DNA of 64,000 nucleotides from Roseivirga sp. (lineage in GTDB: Bacteria; Bacteroidota; Bacteroidia; Cytophagales; Cyclobacteriaceae): NCBI GenBank assembly GCA_021404565.1, contig JAAWWF010000026.1, forward strand, positions 372,001 through 436,000, read 5' to 3'. Below, piece after piece: positions 1 to 9,387 of this stretch (its first letter is position 1; every line of letters starts with the position of its first letter). The translations under genes were made by a program, and so were the position numbers. Below the pieces are notes generated by a model. The model was not told the origin of the DNA, did no database searches, and worked only from the letters and a program-made list of their open reading frames with translations.

Positions 1-49
1 GTAAGATGATTGTTAGGCTTGCTAACCACTTCTATCAGAACTGAGGAAT

Positions 50-1210
50 ATGTTGCAGATAAACATCATAGGACTAAGCATTCTGGCTCTTTTTCTTTTG
101 GCCATTATCAGAAAGAAGAACAAGAGACAAAGCGACTATGCCCTTATGTCCACTATCCTTTTGATAGCCGGGGTATTTCTTAGCTATATGTGGGTAAATG
201 AGGGTGTAAATCTGGCAAATCTCATTCTACAAAACCTGGTTTCAGTATATATTCTACCCTCGTTTCTGGTGTATGCCATGCTGCTGATCAAAGGTGAAAT
301 GGGCATTCGAAAAAGCTGGTGGTGGTTTGGAAGTATTGCCATCACGTTTACAGCATTTATCATAATTGATTTCATCTTTCTCACAGATTATGGTCCAGAT
401 AAGATTGAAGGGCTCGCGAAGTCACCACCTATGATTTATCGCGTATTCTACCGTGTGAATCAGGGGTTCAGCATCATCTCACTCATATGGTTTTTAAAAC
501 AACTGAAGGAATATGACCAAAAATTAAAGGAGCAGTATTCCTCAATTGAGCCAATCAGACTTGGTTGGCTTAAGACGTTTACCTGGCTTTATCTTATACT
601 TAGTGCGCTCACCTTAGTCATTTTGTTGGCCTACAGTTTTGGAATTATAAATGATACAGGTACTAATTACTTTATTGTCTATGGAGCGATGATTCTGTCG
701 CTCTTTTATCTATGCTACCATGGAATCAGGCAATACACGATTGCTGAGTTTTATGAGAAAACGGAACGGCAAAAGGAAGATTTAAAAGCCTCAGAAGAGC
801 CTGAAACATCAAAGCCTTCCTTGAATGGCAATCAACCGAAATACAGTAGTTCTTCGTTGTCAGAGGAAGCAATGAAAGCCCTATATTCTCAAATCGAAAT
901 GCTTTTCGAGGAGGAGCAAATCTATCTGGAACCAGAACTTAAAATCAGACATATCGCTTCTGAACTGAAGGTCAACTCTCATAATGTTTCTCAAACACTC
1001 AATACAGTGGCGGGGAAATCATTCTACGATTATGTAAATAAGTATCGGGTTGAGCGTTTCAAGGAGTTATTATCAAATCCTGAAAATCGGAAGTTTACCA
1101 TCCTTGGCCTTGGTCTTGAAAGTGGATTTAACTCAAAGGCCTCCCTGAATCGTGTCTTCAAACAATACATAGGCGTTTCTCCAATAGAATTTCAAAAACA
1201 ATCGTCTTAG
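50..1210 (+). CDS. Membrane-anchored AraC-type transcriptional regulator
   Basis: The first ~230 residues are strongly hydrophobic, with about seven predicted membrane spans in the usual Bacteroidota arrangement of a membrane sensor module. A charged linker (residues ~240-280) follows, and the C-terminal ~100 residues form an AraC-type double helix-turn-helix containing HNVSQTLN and the family ending GVSPIEFQKQ. The protein probably senses a signal at the inner membrane and binds DNA with its tail. The ATG at 50 is preceded by a purine-rich GAGGAA. The gene stands alone, and its ligand and targets cannot be read from the sequence. Assignment to the regulator class is firm. Confidence 0.88.
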   Translation: MLQINIIGLSILALFLLAIIRKKNKRQSDYALMSTILLIAGVFLSYMWVNEGVNLANLILQNLVSVYILPSFLVYAMLLIKGEMGIRKSWWWFGSIAITFTAFIIIDFIFLTDYGPDKIEGLAKSPPMIYRVFYRVNQGFSIISLIWFLKQLKEYDQKLKEQYSSIEPIRLGWLKTFTWLYLILSALTLVILLAYSFGIINDTGTNYFIVYGAMILSLFYLCYHGIRQYTIAEFYEKTERQKEDLKASEEPETSKPSLNGNQPKYSSSSLSEEAMKALYSQIEMLFEEEQIYLEPELKIRHIASELKVNSHNVSQTLNTVAGKSFYDYVNKYRVERFKELLSNPENRKFTILGLGLESGFNSKASLNRVFKQYIGVSPIEFQKQSS

Positions 1211-1438
1211 ACCTTGCCGGCCTGAATGGCTTCCTATAACTATGCCCGGACTCAATGTCGTTGAGTTAGTCGAATAGAGATTCATAACACCAATTCACCC
1301 CAAGCCCTGAAGGGTGGTAAGAACTAATTAGCTACTCCATCCAGTACTCTTCAAAAACAGGACTCAAATCATTACCTGAGGCGCTTGAGATGATTTGCCT
1401 GAGCAATTTTGGGTATACAATCAAAAACTCAAATACTC

Positions 1439-2104
1439 ATGAAAAATCTAAAAGACAAAATCGTTGCATTCATTTCACTGTTTTTAATAATGCTATGTAC
1501 AGATCAGGTATATGCTCAGGATTCAGTTCCTGAGGAGCATTACAGGAAATTTGACGGACTCTACTTTGGAGCAGGAATTGGCACACAAAACATATTTGGG
1601 GGAGCCTTTATTAACGAGCTGGATGTACTGGCACAGAAACAGGGTTTTGTGCTTGAACTATCTACCGGGTATCGCAGGCAATTCTTAAATGATCAACTCT
1701 TGGTAGGACTAGAATTTCAGTATGGGATTACGGATGGTGATTTAAAGGCATTTGATGATCGATTCGACCTGGATATTTTCTATAGCAACAATAGCCAGTC
1801 TGGTTACGGACTTACACTTGGTATTACACCGGGGGTCAGGAAAAAGTATCTGATCTACACTTATGCAAAGATTACCGAGCGCTCGTTTGAAATAGAATTC
1901 ACCGAAACTAATGGTACAGACCACTTCCAGAGTGATGGTCAGCGCTTTTTACAATATGGTTTGGGTCTGGAATTGCATTTGACTAAAAAACTCAATCTGC
2001 GAACCTCTTTTGGCCGAGTGGATGTGGATTTTGGTGATATGATGACAAGTCAGGATGTTGAGGACCAATTTGATATTAACCTTGGTCTGGTGTTTCAGTT
2101 CTGA
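1439..2104 (+). CDS. Outer-membrane beta-barrel protein
   Basis: I start this at the ATG at 1439 because it gives a clean signal peptide (Lys-rich start, hydrophobic core, cleavage near VYAQD). An in-frame TTG at 1409 would add ten unlikely residues. The mature part of about 195 residues alternates polar and hydrophobic residues, with repeated Gly-Leu-x-Leu strands, and ends in ...LGLVFQF, the terminal Phe expected of barrels inserted by the BAM machinery. This resembles small OmpA/OmpX-like porin-type barrels of Bacteroidota. No ligand or transport role is visible. It is monocistronic between an AraC regulator and a convergent cysteine desulfurase. Confidence 0.75.
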   Translation: MKNLKDKIVAFISLFLIMLCTDQVYAQDSVPEEHYRKFDGLYFGAGIGTQNIFGGAFINELDVLAQKQGFVLELSTGYRRQFLNDQLLVGLEFQYGITDGDLKAFDDRFDLDIFYSNNSQSGYGLTLGITPGVRKKYLIYTYAKITERSFEIEFTETNGTDHFQSDGQRFLQYGLGLELHLTKKLNLRTSFGRVDVDFGDMMTSQDVEDQFDINLGLVFQF

Positions 2105-2166
2105 TTCAGTACATAAGGTGGTCACCGGCTAAGTATTCTTAAAGCTGAGAGCAATGGCCTCCGGAG

Positions 2167-3318
2167 TCATCGGGTACTGGCCATCTGTTGAACAGGCTTA
2201 CTCAATCTCTTAACCTGCCCTATGATCAAACGGGCAGCTTCATAAATCTCCTCTTTAGTATTGAATTTGCTAATACCAAAGCGAATGGACGATTGCTTTT
2301 CTTCATTGGTTAGCCCAATAGCTGACAGCACATGGCTAGGCTTTGGAGAATGGCTGGAGCAGGCGGAGCTGGTAGAAAACATTATGTTTTGGAGGCTTCC
2401 CTGTAGCTCTTCCCCACGCACTCCTGCTATGGATATGTTAAGGTTAGCAGGGTGCCTGTTATGGGGGCATCCGTTTAATTTTATGCTAAGCTCATTCTTC
2501 AATAATCGGTACAGCAAGTCTCGATTTGCCGCTAATTGCTGGGTATCAGAGTCACCCGCCTCTATGATTTCACAGGCCTTTCCAAACCCGACAATGCCTG
2601 GTGCATTATGAGTGCCGGGGCGTAAACCAGCTTCCTGCCCACCTCCAAAGAGAATGGGGCTGATATTGGAATTCTGAGGACCATTCTTCACATATAATGC
2701 ACCCACTCCTCTGGGGCCATAGATTTTATGTGATGAAAATGCGGCAAAGTCTATGGGGTAATGTTCCATGTCAATGAGGTGCCAGCCTACACCCTGGGTC
2801 AGGTCACTGAAAAACAGGGCTCCATTTTTGCGACACAGGTTTCCTATTCCCTTTACAGGCTGCACGGTACCGATCTCGTTATTCACCATCATGATGGAGA
2901 CCATAAACGTGTGTTCACCCAAGAGTTCTTCAAGATGGATAAGATCAATACGACCCAGGGCATCTACCTTGACGAAGGATACCTGGTAGCCTTTTGATTT
3001 AATTTGTTCAAGGCAACTAAGCACAGCGGGGTGTTCAGTAGGCTGGCTAATGATGTGCCTTCTATTGGTGGTGTTGGCCTCAACGGCACCAAGCATGGCT
3101 ATATTGATAGACTCTGTGGCACTGGCCGTGAATACAATTTCATTTGGCCGACAGCCTAATAATTGAGCAACATTAAAGCGGGCCGATTCAATGGCTGCTT
3201 TATTTTTCCAGCCCATTTTGTGATTTCCATTGCCATAATGATCGGTAAAATAGGGGAGCATAAATGCGAGTACTTCAGGAGCTACGGGTGTGGTAGCGTG
3301 GGAATCCAGGTAAATCAT
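2167..3318 (-). CDS. Cysteine desulfurase, NifS/IscS-type
   Basis: A PLP enzyme of 383 residues, close to the usual family length. It begins with the classic MIYLDSHATTPV and has the PLP lysine in the SSHKIYGP motif. The catalytic cysteine lies in STSSACSS, near residue 315. It removes sulfur from L-cysteine as a persulfide, used for Fe-S clusters or other sulfur transfer. It is the last gene of a minus-strand run (methyltransferase, DsrE, Dabb, this gene). A GC-rich hairpin of CAGCCC against GGGCTG lies just upstream at about 3356-3384. No scaffold gene (iscU) is adjacent, so a specialised sulfur-donor role is possible. Confidence 0.92.
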   Translation of the reverse strand: MIYLDSHATTPVAPEVLAFMLPYFTDHYGNGNHKMGWKNKAAIESARFNVAQLLGCRPNEIVFTASATESINIAMLGAVEANTTNRRHIISQPTEHPAVLSCLEQIKSKGYQVSFVKVDALGRIDLIHLEELLGEHTFMVSIMMVNNEIGTVQPVKGIGNLCRKNGALFFSDLTQGVGWHLIDMEHYPIDFAAFSSHKIYGPRGVGALYVKNGPQNSNISPILFGGGQEAGLRPGTHNAPGIVGFGKACEIIEAGDSDTQQLAANRDLLYRLLKNELSIKLNGCPHNRHPANLNISIAGVRGEELQGSLQNIMFSTSSACSSHSPKPSHVLSAIGLTNEEKQSSIRFGISKFNTKEEIYEAARLIIGQVKRLSKPVQQMASTR

Positions 3319-3399
3319 AATTTAGGAATTGACTGTTTGGTTTTGAAATACATCCAGCCCATAAAAGTGTTCTTACGGGCTGGAATGTGTGTAGGAGCT

Positions 3400-3780
3400 T
3401 CAGAGCTCCCAGTAATCGTATTCGGCAAAGTTGCTGATGATAACGGGAGCCAGTTTCTTTACCTTTTCATGGTCGGGGTGCTTGTCATAAGTTGCTAAGC
3501 CTTCCTGAGAAGAAAATTTAAAGACTAAGGCATTGTGAAAATCTCCTGAAGATTTCTCCACCTTTTTAATGCTAAAGCTTACCAGACCTTCCACTTTTTT
3601 CGGTAAACCTTCAAAGAGTTGGATGACTTCACTTTTAACTTGCTCATCGTGGCCTTGCGACCATTGGATGAGCAGCACATGATGTAGCGTCTTGCTCTTT
3701 GCTTCGCTCCTTTGTGCATCGATATTGGTGGTAATGCTGAAGAACAGCAGCACTAAGATGAGCCTTTTGAATGTATTCAT
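3400..3780 (-). CDS. Secreted Dabb (stress-responsive A/B barrel) domain protein
   Basis: A 126-residue protein with an N-terminal signal sequence (cleavage near IDAQR) followed by a ferredoxin-like Dabb fold. The recognisable features are HHVLLIQWSQG at the first strand, a pattern of short strands and helices, and the late DHEKVKKLAPVI helix. Dabb proteins form dimeric alpha/beta barrels and are mostly of unknown function. This one is exported, as is common in Bacteroidota. It sits in the middle of the minus-strand run between a DsrE protein and cysteine desulfurase. Its specific role is unknown. Confidence 0.8.
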   Translation of the reverse strand: MNTFKRLILVLLFFSITTNIDAQRSEAKSKTLHHVLLIQWSQGHDEQVKSEVIQLFEGLPKKVEGLVSFSIKKVEKSSGDFHNALVFKFSSQEGLATYDKHPDHEKVKKLAPVIISNFAEYDYWEL

Positions 3781-3808
3781 GGTTGTATGTTTTTGTTAGG
3801 ATTAATAT

Positions 3809-4174
3809 TTAGTAGGACAGCGTTTGTGCTCCGCTTCCTATCCATTGCAGCATAGGGCCGGCACCAGTTACAATCGTGCCTTCCACTGTTTCAGCGGCAT
3901 TCAGCCCTCTGTGGTTGAAGCATGGAGTACAAGCCCATAAAGTGCCACCATTGGCAACAAATGACTCGATCAGTTCACTTAGCTTTTTAAATGGCTGAAC
4001 ATGGGTGTATTCACAGGCTCCGGAACGGCTTAGTTCTACAGCATCAGAGGTTAAGAAGATGGCAACTTCCATATTTGAACCGAGTGCAGCATTGGCTACG
4101 GTTAAAGCCACGGTTGATTTGTCGTCCTTGGCATTTGAGCTAAGGTTTACGACTAGTTTATTCGCGTTTGTCAT
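3809..4174 (-). CDS. DsrE/DsrF-like sulfur-relay family protein
   Basis: A 121-residue cytoplasmic protein with the DsrE fold pattern: VVNLSSNAKDD at the first strand, AANAALGSNMEV at the helix that follows, and a conserved cysteine in LWACTPCFNHRG that matches the persulfide-carrying position of the family. DsrE relatives hand sulfur between enzymes or act on sulfur or thiol stress. The next gene but one downstream is a cysteine desulfurase and the gene upstream is a methyltransferase, so a small sulfur-handling operon is plausible. The two cysteines (C-T-P-C) are unusual and could form a redox pair. Confidence 0.82.
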   Translation of the reverse strand: MTNANKLVVNLSSNAKDDKSTVALTVANAALGSNMEVAIFLTSDAVELSRSGACEYTHVQPFKKLSELIESFVANGGTLWACTPCFNHRGLNAAETVEGTIVTGAGPMLQWIGSGAQTLSY

Positions 4175-4228
4175 GATTATGATTGTTGATGTGTTTGATT
4201 TAATTCGTTTGTTAATGTGTTGTGTGGC

Positions 4229-5008
4229 CTATTTTACCGCACAGATGGAGATGCTTTTGATGCCGAACTGGTCAGTTGCTCCCTGCGCATTTTCAGAGAT
4301 AAATCGATAAGGGTTTTCTTTGACCTGAACCACTTTTAATCCAGCAGATTCTATAAGGTTGATGTATTCTTTGAATTCTGCAGCTCCCCCGATACAGGCG
4401 GCCCACAGGGTGGCATCGCAGCTAATGTTTTCGGGCAATTCTACAGAGGTAACGATGTCTGCCAGAGCTAATCGTCCACCAGGTTTCAGTATCCTGGCCG
4501 CTTCCTCAAACACACTTTTTTTGTCGGCAGATAAGTTGACTACCCCATTGCTGATTACTGCATCTACGCTTTCATTTTCAATAGGGAGGAGCTCGATGTG
4601 AGCGTTTTGGAAATACACCTTTCCGTAGCTGTGGCTGTTGGCGAGGTTGATGGATTTAGTCAGCTGCTCTTCAGTCATATCAATGCCTATGACCTTGCCT
4701 GAATCGCCTGTCAGCTGAGCTGCGAAAAACACATCCATTCCTGAACCACTTCCAAGATCCAGGACGGTTTCTCCTGCTTTTAAATCTAACAGGTCAAAGT
4801 AATAACCTACCCCGGCAAAGGATTCAATTGACTCAGCGGGTATTTTATCCAGGATTACTGAAGGGTACCCCAGGCGCTCTGCCAGTGGTCTCCCCATTTC
4901 AAAGTGGTATTCGTTATGTGGGTTCAGAGCTACATCTCTATACATGCTTTTTACTTTACTTTCTAAAGCGTCTTTGTCCAGTTGTTTTTTGCTTACAATA
5001 GTTTCCAT
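4229..5008 (-). CDS. SAM-dependent methyltransferase, ArsM-like
   Basis: A 259-residue class I methyltransferase. Motif I is VLDLGSGSGMDVFFAA and the acidic motif II is GKVIGIDMTEEQL. The order ISNGVVNLS, then RILKPGGRLALADIV, then a short C-terminal domain with CDATLWAACIGG matches arsenite methyltransferase and its close relatives. The three conserved ArsM cysteines cannot all be assigned with confidence, so methylation of arsenite is only one option. It is the first gene of the minus-strand run with DsrE, Dabb and cysteine desulfurase, and is divergent from a response regulator gene. Confidence 0.82.
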   Translation of the reverse strand: METIVSKKQLDKDALESKVKSMYRDVALNPHNEYHFEMGRPLAERLGYPSVILDKIPAESIESFAGVGYYFDLLDLKAGETVLDLGSGSGMDVFFAAQLTGDSGKVIGIDMTEEQLTKSINLANSHSYGKVYFQNAHIELLPIENESVDAVISNGVVNLSADKKSVFEEAARILKPGGRLALADIVTSVELPENISCDATLWAACIGGAAEFKEYINLIESAGLKVVQVKENPYRFISENAQGATDQFGIKSISICAVK

Positions 5009-5190
5009 TTGATCCTTGTTGTTGGTTTGTAATTGATTGCGACTGCAAGTTGGCGGGGGATTGTTTGTAAGACTTAGAGAAATTTCCCAACTACTGGTAA
5101 TTTTTGTATAGGTCTTCAGTAAATTATTGCCTGTTGCACCGGGCTATTGCCTCAAACTTTGTATTCAAGTACACTCAAACCCTGGTTAAA

Positions 5191-5955
5191 GTGAGCCAAA
5201 ATGATATTAAGCCAAGTATCCTGATCGTGGAGGACAATGAAGAGCTCAGGGAGTTTATGGTTGAAAAACTGAGTGTCACCTATAATTGCTCGGCCACTGA
5301 AAATGGTACAGAGGGTGTAGAGATGGCCCAGAAGAGCATTCCCGATTTGGTTATTACAGACTGGATGATGCCTGGTTTGAAAGGCATAGAGCTCGTTGAA
5401 GTCCTAAAATCTGGCGAGGACACAAACCATATTCCCATTATCATGCTCACGGCCAAGGATAAAATGGAGGACAAGCTTAGCGGCCTATCACAAGGAGCAG
5501 ATGACTACCTCACCAAACCCTTTCATACCGGAGAGCTATTACTAAGGTGCAACAACATACTGCACAGCAGGGAGGTGCAGAAGAATAAATTGATTAAAGA
5601 ATTTCTCCTGAAACCACCTGCAATCGAGGTAGTCGATTCGGATCAGGCATTTTTAGATGAGCTAAAACAGACGATTGAAGCCCATATGGTTGATCCGGAT
5701 TTCAGCATTGTAAAACTGCAGGAGATGATGGGCATGAGCCGTATGGGGCTTAACAGAAGATTAAGGTCCTTGACCAATTTTTCTCCTGTAGAGCTCATAA
5801 GGGCTATGAAAATGGAAAGAGCCTTATCAGTCTTTAAAAGTAATAAAGGCATCTCGATCTCCGAAGTGGGTTACCAATTGGGCTTTTCTGATCCCTCCTA
5901 TTTTACGAAGTGTTTTAAGCAGTATTATGGCTACCCTCCGGGAGAGCTTAGTTGA
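5191..5955 (+). CDS. Response regulator with AraC-type DNA-binding domain
   Basis: A receiver domain with phosphoacceptor D57 in DLVITDWMMPG is followed by an AraC-type helix-turn-helix with ISEVGYQLGFSDPSYFTKCFKQYYG. I choose GTG at 5191 because it starts just before the receiver's first strand (SILIVEDNEEL). The frame stays open upstream to a TTG at 5104, but those 29 residues look unlike a domain. The reading frame ends inside the 3' end of the opposing sensor kinase gene, with an 8 bp overlap. The pair equals the parts of a one-piece hybrid two-component system, here split and convergent, so this regulator is the obvious target of that kinase. Confidence 0.87.
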   Translation: MSQNDIKPSILIVEDNEELREFMVEKLSVTYNCSATENGTEGVEMAQKSIPDLVITDWMMPGLKGIELVEVLKSGEDTNHIPIIMLTAKDKMEDKLSGLSQGADDYLTKPFHTGELLLRCNNILHSREVQKNKLIKEFLLKPPAIEVVDSDQAFLDELKQTIEAHMVDPDFSIVKLQEMMGMSRMGLNRRLRSLTNFSPVELIRAMKMERALSVFKSNKGISISEVGYQLGFSDPSYFTKCFKQYYGYPPGELS

Positions 5956-8900
5956 GGACTCGATCTTCTGTTATATGGTCAGCATCGGCCGATGCTATTA
6001 CTTTTCCAAGCCCTAAGCTGATGGTGAATTCGGTTCCTTTTCCATAAGTGCTCTTAAAGGAAATTGTCCCCTCCATTTTGTCAACCAGCATTTTCACAAT
6101 AAACAGCCCCAATCCGCTTGAGGGTTCGTCTGCTGTTGGGCGTGCACTCAGGGTTTTGAATTTCTGAAAGATCTCCTTTTGGTCTTCTGCCGTAAAACCA
6201 AGGCCATGATCTTTGATTTTGATCACACACATGTCTTTTAGAATATTCAGCGAGACCTCAATTTTCGTTTCTTGTTCAGAATATTTTATGGCATTGGATA
6301 AGAGGTTTCCAATCACCTGAACAAAGGCTGAACGATCAGCAAACATGCTGGTGGCATTTGAGTCAGATTCAAGTTCGATGGAGATGTTTTTCTCTAAACC
6401 CTTCGTTTGATACTCTTGTATTACATGTTGCGTGACTTTAACTACATCAAACTCACGCGCGGTTAACTTTAACCTGTTTGAGTCCAGCAATCCGGCTTTT
6501 AAGATGTTGTTGGTTAAGGATGAGATCCTCGAAGTATTGAATTCAATACGCCTGCAGGCTTTTTCTATTTCTTCGCCAGAAAAGGTGTAGACATTCGACT
6601 GAAGTCGATTGGCCAGCAATTCTATAGAGGTCAAAGGGTCGACAATGTCGTGTGTGAATATGTTCAGAAACTCTATGCGCTCTTTGTTTACTTCGTCCAG
6701 CTCATGGGTGCGTACCGCTACCAGTTTTTCCAACTGTTTGTTCTGCTTTCTGATCGCGTTTGTTCTCCATCTGTAGAGTCCAATAATGCTCAGGGCTACA
6801 GTTATGCCAAGCAGGCCTCTAAACCACCAGGTCATCCAGAATGGGGGTGTTATGATCAATTCGATCTGCTTTAGCTTGTCATTCCAGTAACCGTGACTAT
6901 TGGTGCTTTTTACCTCAAAAATGTAATGTCCGGGTTCAAGGTTAGTGTAGGTGGCGGTTCTGTGACTTGCATCCGCGGTAATCCAGTCGTCCTTAAAATT
7001 GTTGAGCCTGTAGTTATATACTATTTCCTCAGGATCGCTGAAGTCGATGGCGGCAAACTCAAAGCTCACTGCGTTTTGACGATAGGGCAAACGGATTTTA
7101 TGCTCATATTCTGTTGAGGTTTCTAAGTGGTCTCTCAGGTTCACGGGGTTATGCGCCACAAACAACTTGGTAATCACAACATCAGGATCATGCTCATTGC
7201 TAAACAGACCATCGGGGTGCACCACATTTAAACCTGCCTGACCTCCGAAATAGAAGTTGCCGTTTTCATCTTTTGTCGAGCTTATGGATGGGTTATAGGC
7301 TTGAAAATCGTAGCTCGGAAAGTTCTGGAAGCCGCCTTCTTCCAGATCAAATTTGACAACGCCATCTTTACTGGTAAACCAGATGTTTCCATCATCGTCC
7401 TCCATAATATTGAATATGGTGAGACTTGGAAAGCCCTGCTGCGAGGTATAGGTTTGTCCAATTCCATGCTCTATGTGGAAATTAACCAACCCGTCTCTTG
7501 TCGCTACCCAGATAATGCCCCGCTTATCTTCATAGATAAAATCCACAACTCCGGAAGAGTTTGTTTCTTTCAGTAGGGTTGAAAGTTGAGGCTTATATTC
7601 CTTTTCATTTAAATCATAAGCGATCAACCCATTACTGTGCGTACCAATCCAAAGTATGCCCTGCGAATCAGCATACAGGATATTGATATCCAGCTCTTCG
7701 CTGCTCAAAGTCGGGTGACTTATAAGCTCTGTTGATTTATCATGGATGTTAAAGCGCCTGAGGCCGCCATCCCAGGAGCCGATATAAAGTTCATTGGATT
7801 GATGAAGATATAGGTCTCTGATCAACAGATTGGAACCCTCAGCTTGCTTTAAGTCAGTATACTCAGACACAGTGCCTGTCTGTGGATTATAAGAATAGAG
7901 CCCGTTATAATTTGACAGCCACAAATTTCCCTGATTATCCTGTTGCATGTCGTTGACATTAATACCAATGTCGAGGACATCATAGGCCATGTTTTGTTTG
8001 TTGACTTTTACCAGCCCGGAGCCGGAGCCCAGCCAAATGGTGGATTCGTCATTATAAAAAGCGTTTATAGTATTAGAGGCCGCTTCTTTAATAGGATAGT
8101 AATTAATGCTGCTGTTGTTATTGAGATTGAGCTTGTTTATACCCTGACCCCAGAAGGCAATCCACAAATTCCCCGAGTTGTCTTGATATAAATCACGGAC
8201 CAACTTACTGCTGATACTGAGTGGGTCATTGCTGTCTGGTAAGAGCATATTTAATACTTTGCCACTTTCCACATCAAACCTGAGCAAGCCGCTGCTGGTA
8301 GCCAGCCAGAGTTCATTTTCGGTGGTTTTATAAATTTTAAAGATGCTATGGCCAGGTAGAAATCTGTCTATCTTGCCTGTTTTTGGATCTAATTTGTTGA
8401 GCCCTTTTTGATAGGAACAAGACCATACCATACCCTGATCATCGATGTATATGGAGGTAATATTGTCTCCGTAAATGCTGTTTTCCTCATTTGCATCATG
8501 CACATACCGGGTAAACTCATTTTTTGATACATCGAGTTTGTTAATGCCGCCATAGGTGGCCAGCCAAATGTTTCCATTCTGGTCCTCATCAATTCTATAA
8601 ACATCATTATTGCTCAGGCTCTTAGGGTCACCGGGATTATGCACGTATTGGATAAATGAATCTGTGTCAGGTTGATATACATTTAAACCACCATAAGTAG
8701 CCACCCACAAAACGCCTTTCTTATCAATGTGCAGGTCAAATACTCCATTGTCACTGAGCGTACCCGGTTGGTTGGCATCGAACTCGTAAAAAGTAAAGGT
8801 ATTTTTCCAGGTGTCGAATTTTATAAGGCCCTGGCCATAAGTACCAAGCCACAGGATGCCATTTTCTGCTTTTGCCATGCAGAGCAGATAATCCCTGGGT

Positions 8901-9178
8901 ACGCCTGCGGAATCAATCAGCTCCTTCTCATAAAGCTTAGCATCCAGGCCATCATACTTAATCAAACCATGCGTAGTAGCTATCCAAAGCAGGCCTTCGT
9001 CATCCTGAAGAATTTCTTTGACCTCTTTATTTTTAACCAATCGGTCCAGGCGATGGTCCTTTTCAAACCTGTATTTGTTAACCAAAGGGTACTGGGCTTT
9101 AGTCGCTATAGCATGAACGGTGAGCATTACCACTATCCATAGAATTGCATTACGAGAAGGCAGTGGCCAATAAGACAT
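5948..9178 (-). CDS. Propeller-type sensor histidine kinase (Reg_prop, Y_Y_Y, HisKA, HATPase)
   Basis: A 1076-residue sensor. After a signal sequence comes a long periplasmic region of about a dozen two-component propeller repeats carrying motifs such as GLLWIATTHGLIKYDG and GNIWLATYGGINKLD. A Y_Y_Y domain (residues ~690-755) and one membrane span (~760-785) follow. The HisKA dimerisation helix has phospho-acceptor H843 in FTHDIVDPLTS, and the ATPase domain has ASSGLGLFIVKML. It lacks the receiver and AraC parts that fused hybrid sensors of this class carry. Those are encoded by the convergent gene whose end it overlaps by 8 bp. Such sensors often detect glycans, but the ligand here is unknown. 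Confidence 0.92.
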   Translation of the reverse strand: MSYWPLPSRNAILWIVVMLTVHAIATKAQYPLVNKYRFEKDHRLDRLVKNKEVKEILQDDEGLLWIATTHGLIKYDGLDAKLYEKELIDSAGVPRDYLLCMAKAENGILWLGTYGQGLIKFDTWKNTFTFYEFDANQPGTLSDNGVFDLHIDKKGVLWVATYGGLNVYQPDTDSFIQYVHNPGDPKSLSNNDVYRIDEDQNGNIWLATYGGINKLDVSKNEFTRYVHDANEENSIYGDNITSIYIDDQGMVWSCSYQKGLNKLDPKTGKIDRFLPGHSIFKIYKTTENELWLATSSGLLRFDVESGKVLNMLLPDSNDPLSISSKLVRDLYQDNSGNLWIAFWGQGINKLNLNNNSSINYYPIKEAASNTINAFYNDESTIWLGSGSGLVKVNKQNMAYDVLDIGINVNDMQQDNQGNLWLSNYNGLYSYNPQTGTVSEYTDLKQAEGSNLLIRDLYLHQSNELYIGSWDGGLRRFNIHDKSTELISHPTLSSEELDINILYADSQGILWIGTHSNGLIAYDLNEKEYKPQLSTLLKETNSSGVVDFIYEDKRGIIWVATRDGLVNFHIEHGIGQTYTSQQGFPSLTIFNIMEDDDGNIWFTSKDGVVKFDLEEGGFQNFPSYDFQAYNPSISSTKDENGNFYFGGQAGLNVVHPDGLFSNEHDPDVVITKLFVAHNPVNLRDHLETSTEYEHKIRLPYRQNAVSFEFAAIDFSDPEEIVYNYRLNNFKDDWITADASHRTATYTNLEPGHYIFEVKSTNSHGYWNDKLKQIELIITPPFWMTWWFRGLLGITVALSIIGLYRWRTNAIRKQNKQLEKLVAVRTHELDEVNKERIEFLNIFTHDIVDPLTSIELLANRLQSNVYTFSGEEIEKACRRIEFNTSRISSLTNNILKAGLLDSNRLKLTAREFDVVKVTQHVIQEYQTKGLEKNISIELESDSNATSMFADRSAFVQVIGNLLSNAIKYSEQETKIEVSLNILKDMCVIKIKDHGLGFTAEDQKEIFQKFKTLSARPTADEPSSGLGLFIVKMLVDKMEGTISFKSTYGKGTEFTISLGLGKVIASADADHITEDRVLN

Positions 9179-9387
9179 TAATTATCAGGATGAGTTGCTA
9201 ACTAAATTTACTAAAGATAAAATTGGTATGAAAAGAATAGGGTATACCCTCTGGCCGGTCCATCCTGGGTGTACAGGCCTGACTATCTGTCGATTGAATT
9301 GCGGGCAGTATCAGATGGCATATTAGAATTTCGTATATTCTTCACATCATCTATCGCCTGGCCTAACCCAGTTAAGAAATCAACTTT

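Noticed and set aside
6650-9142. Many plus-strand frames across the sensor kinase gene
   Set aside because: They lie opposite a gene with clear domain structure and show no family features.
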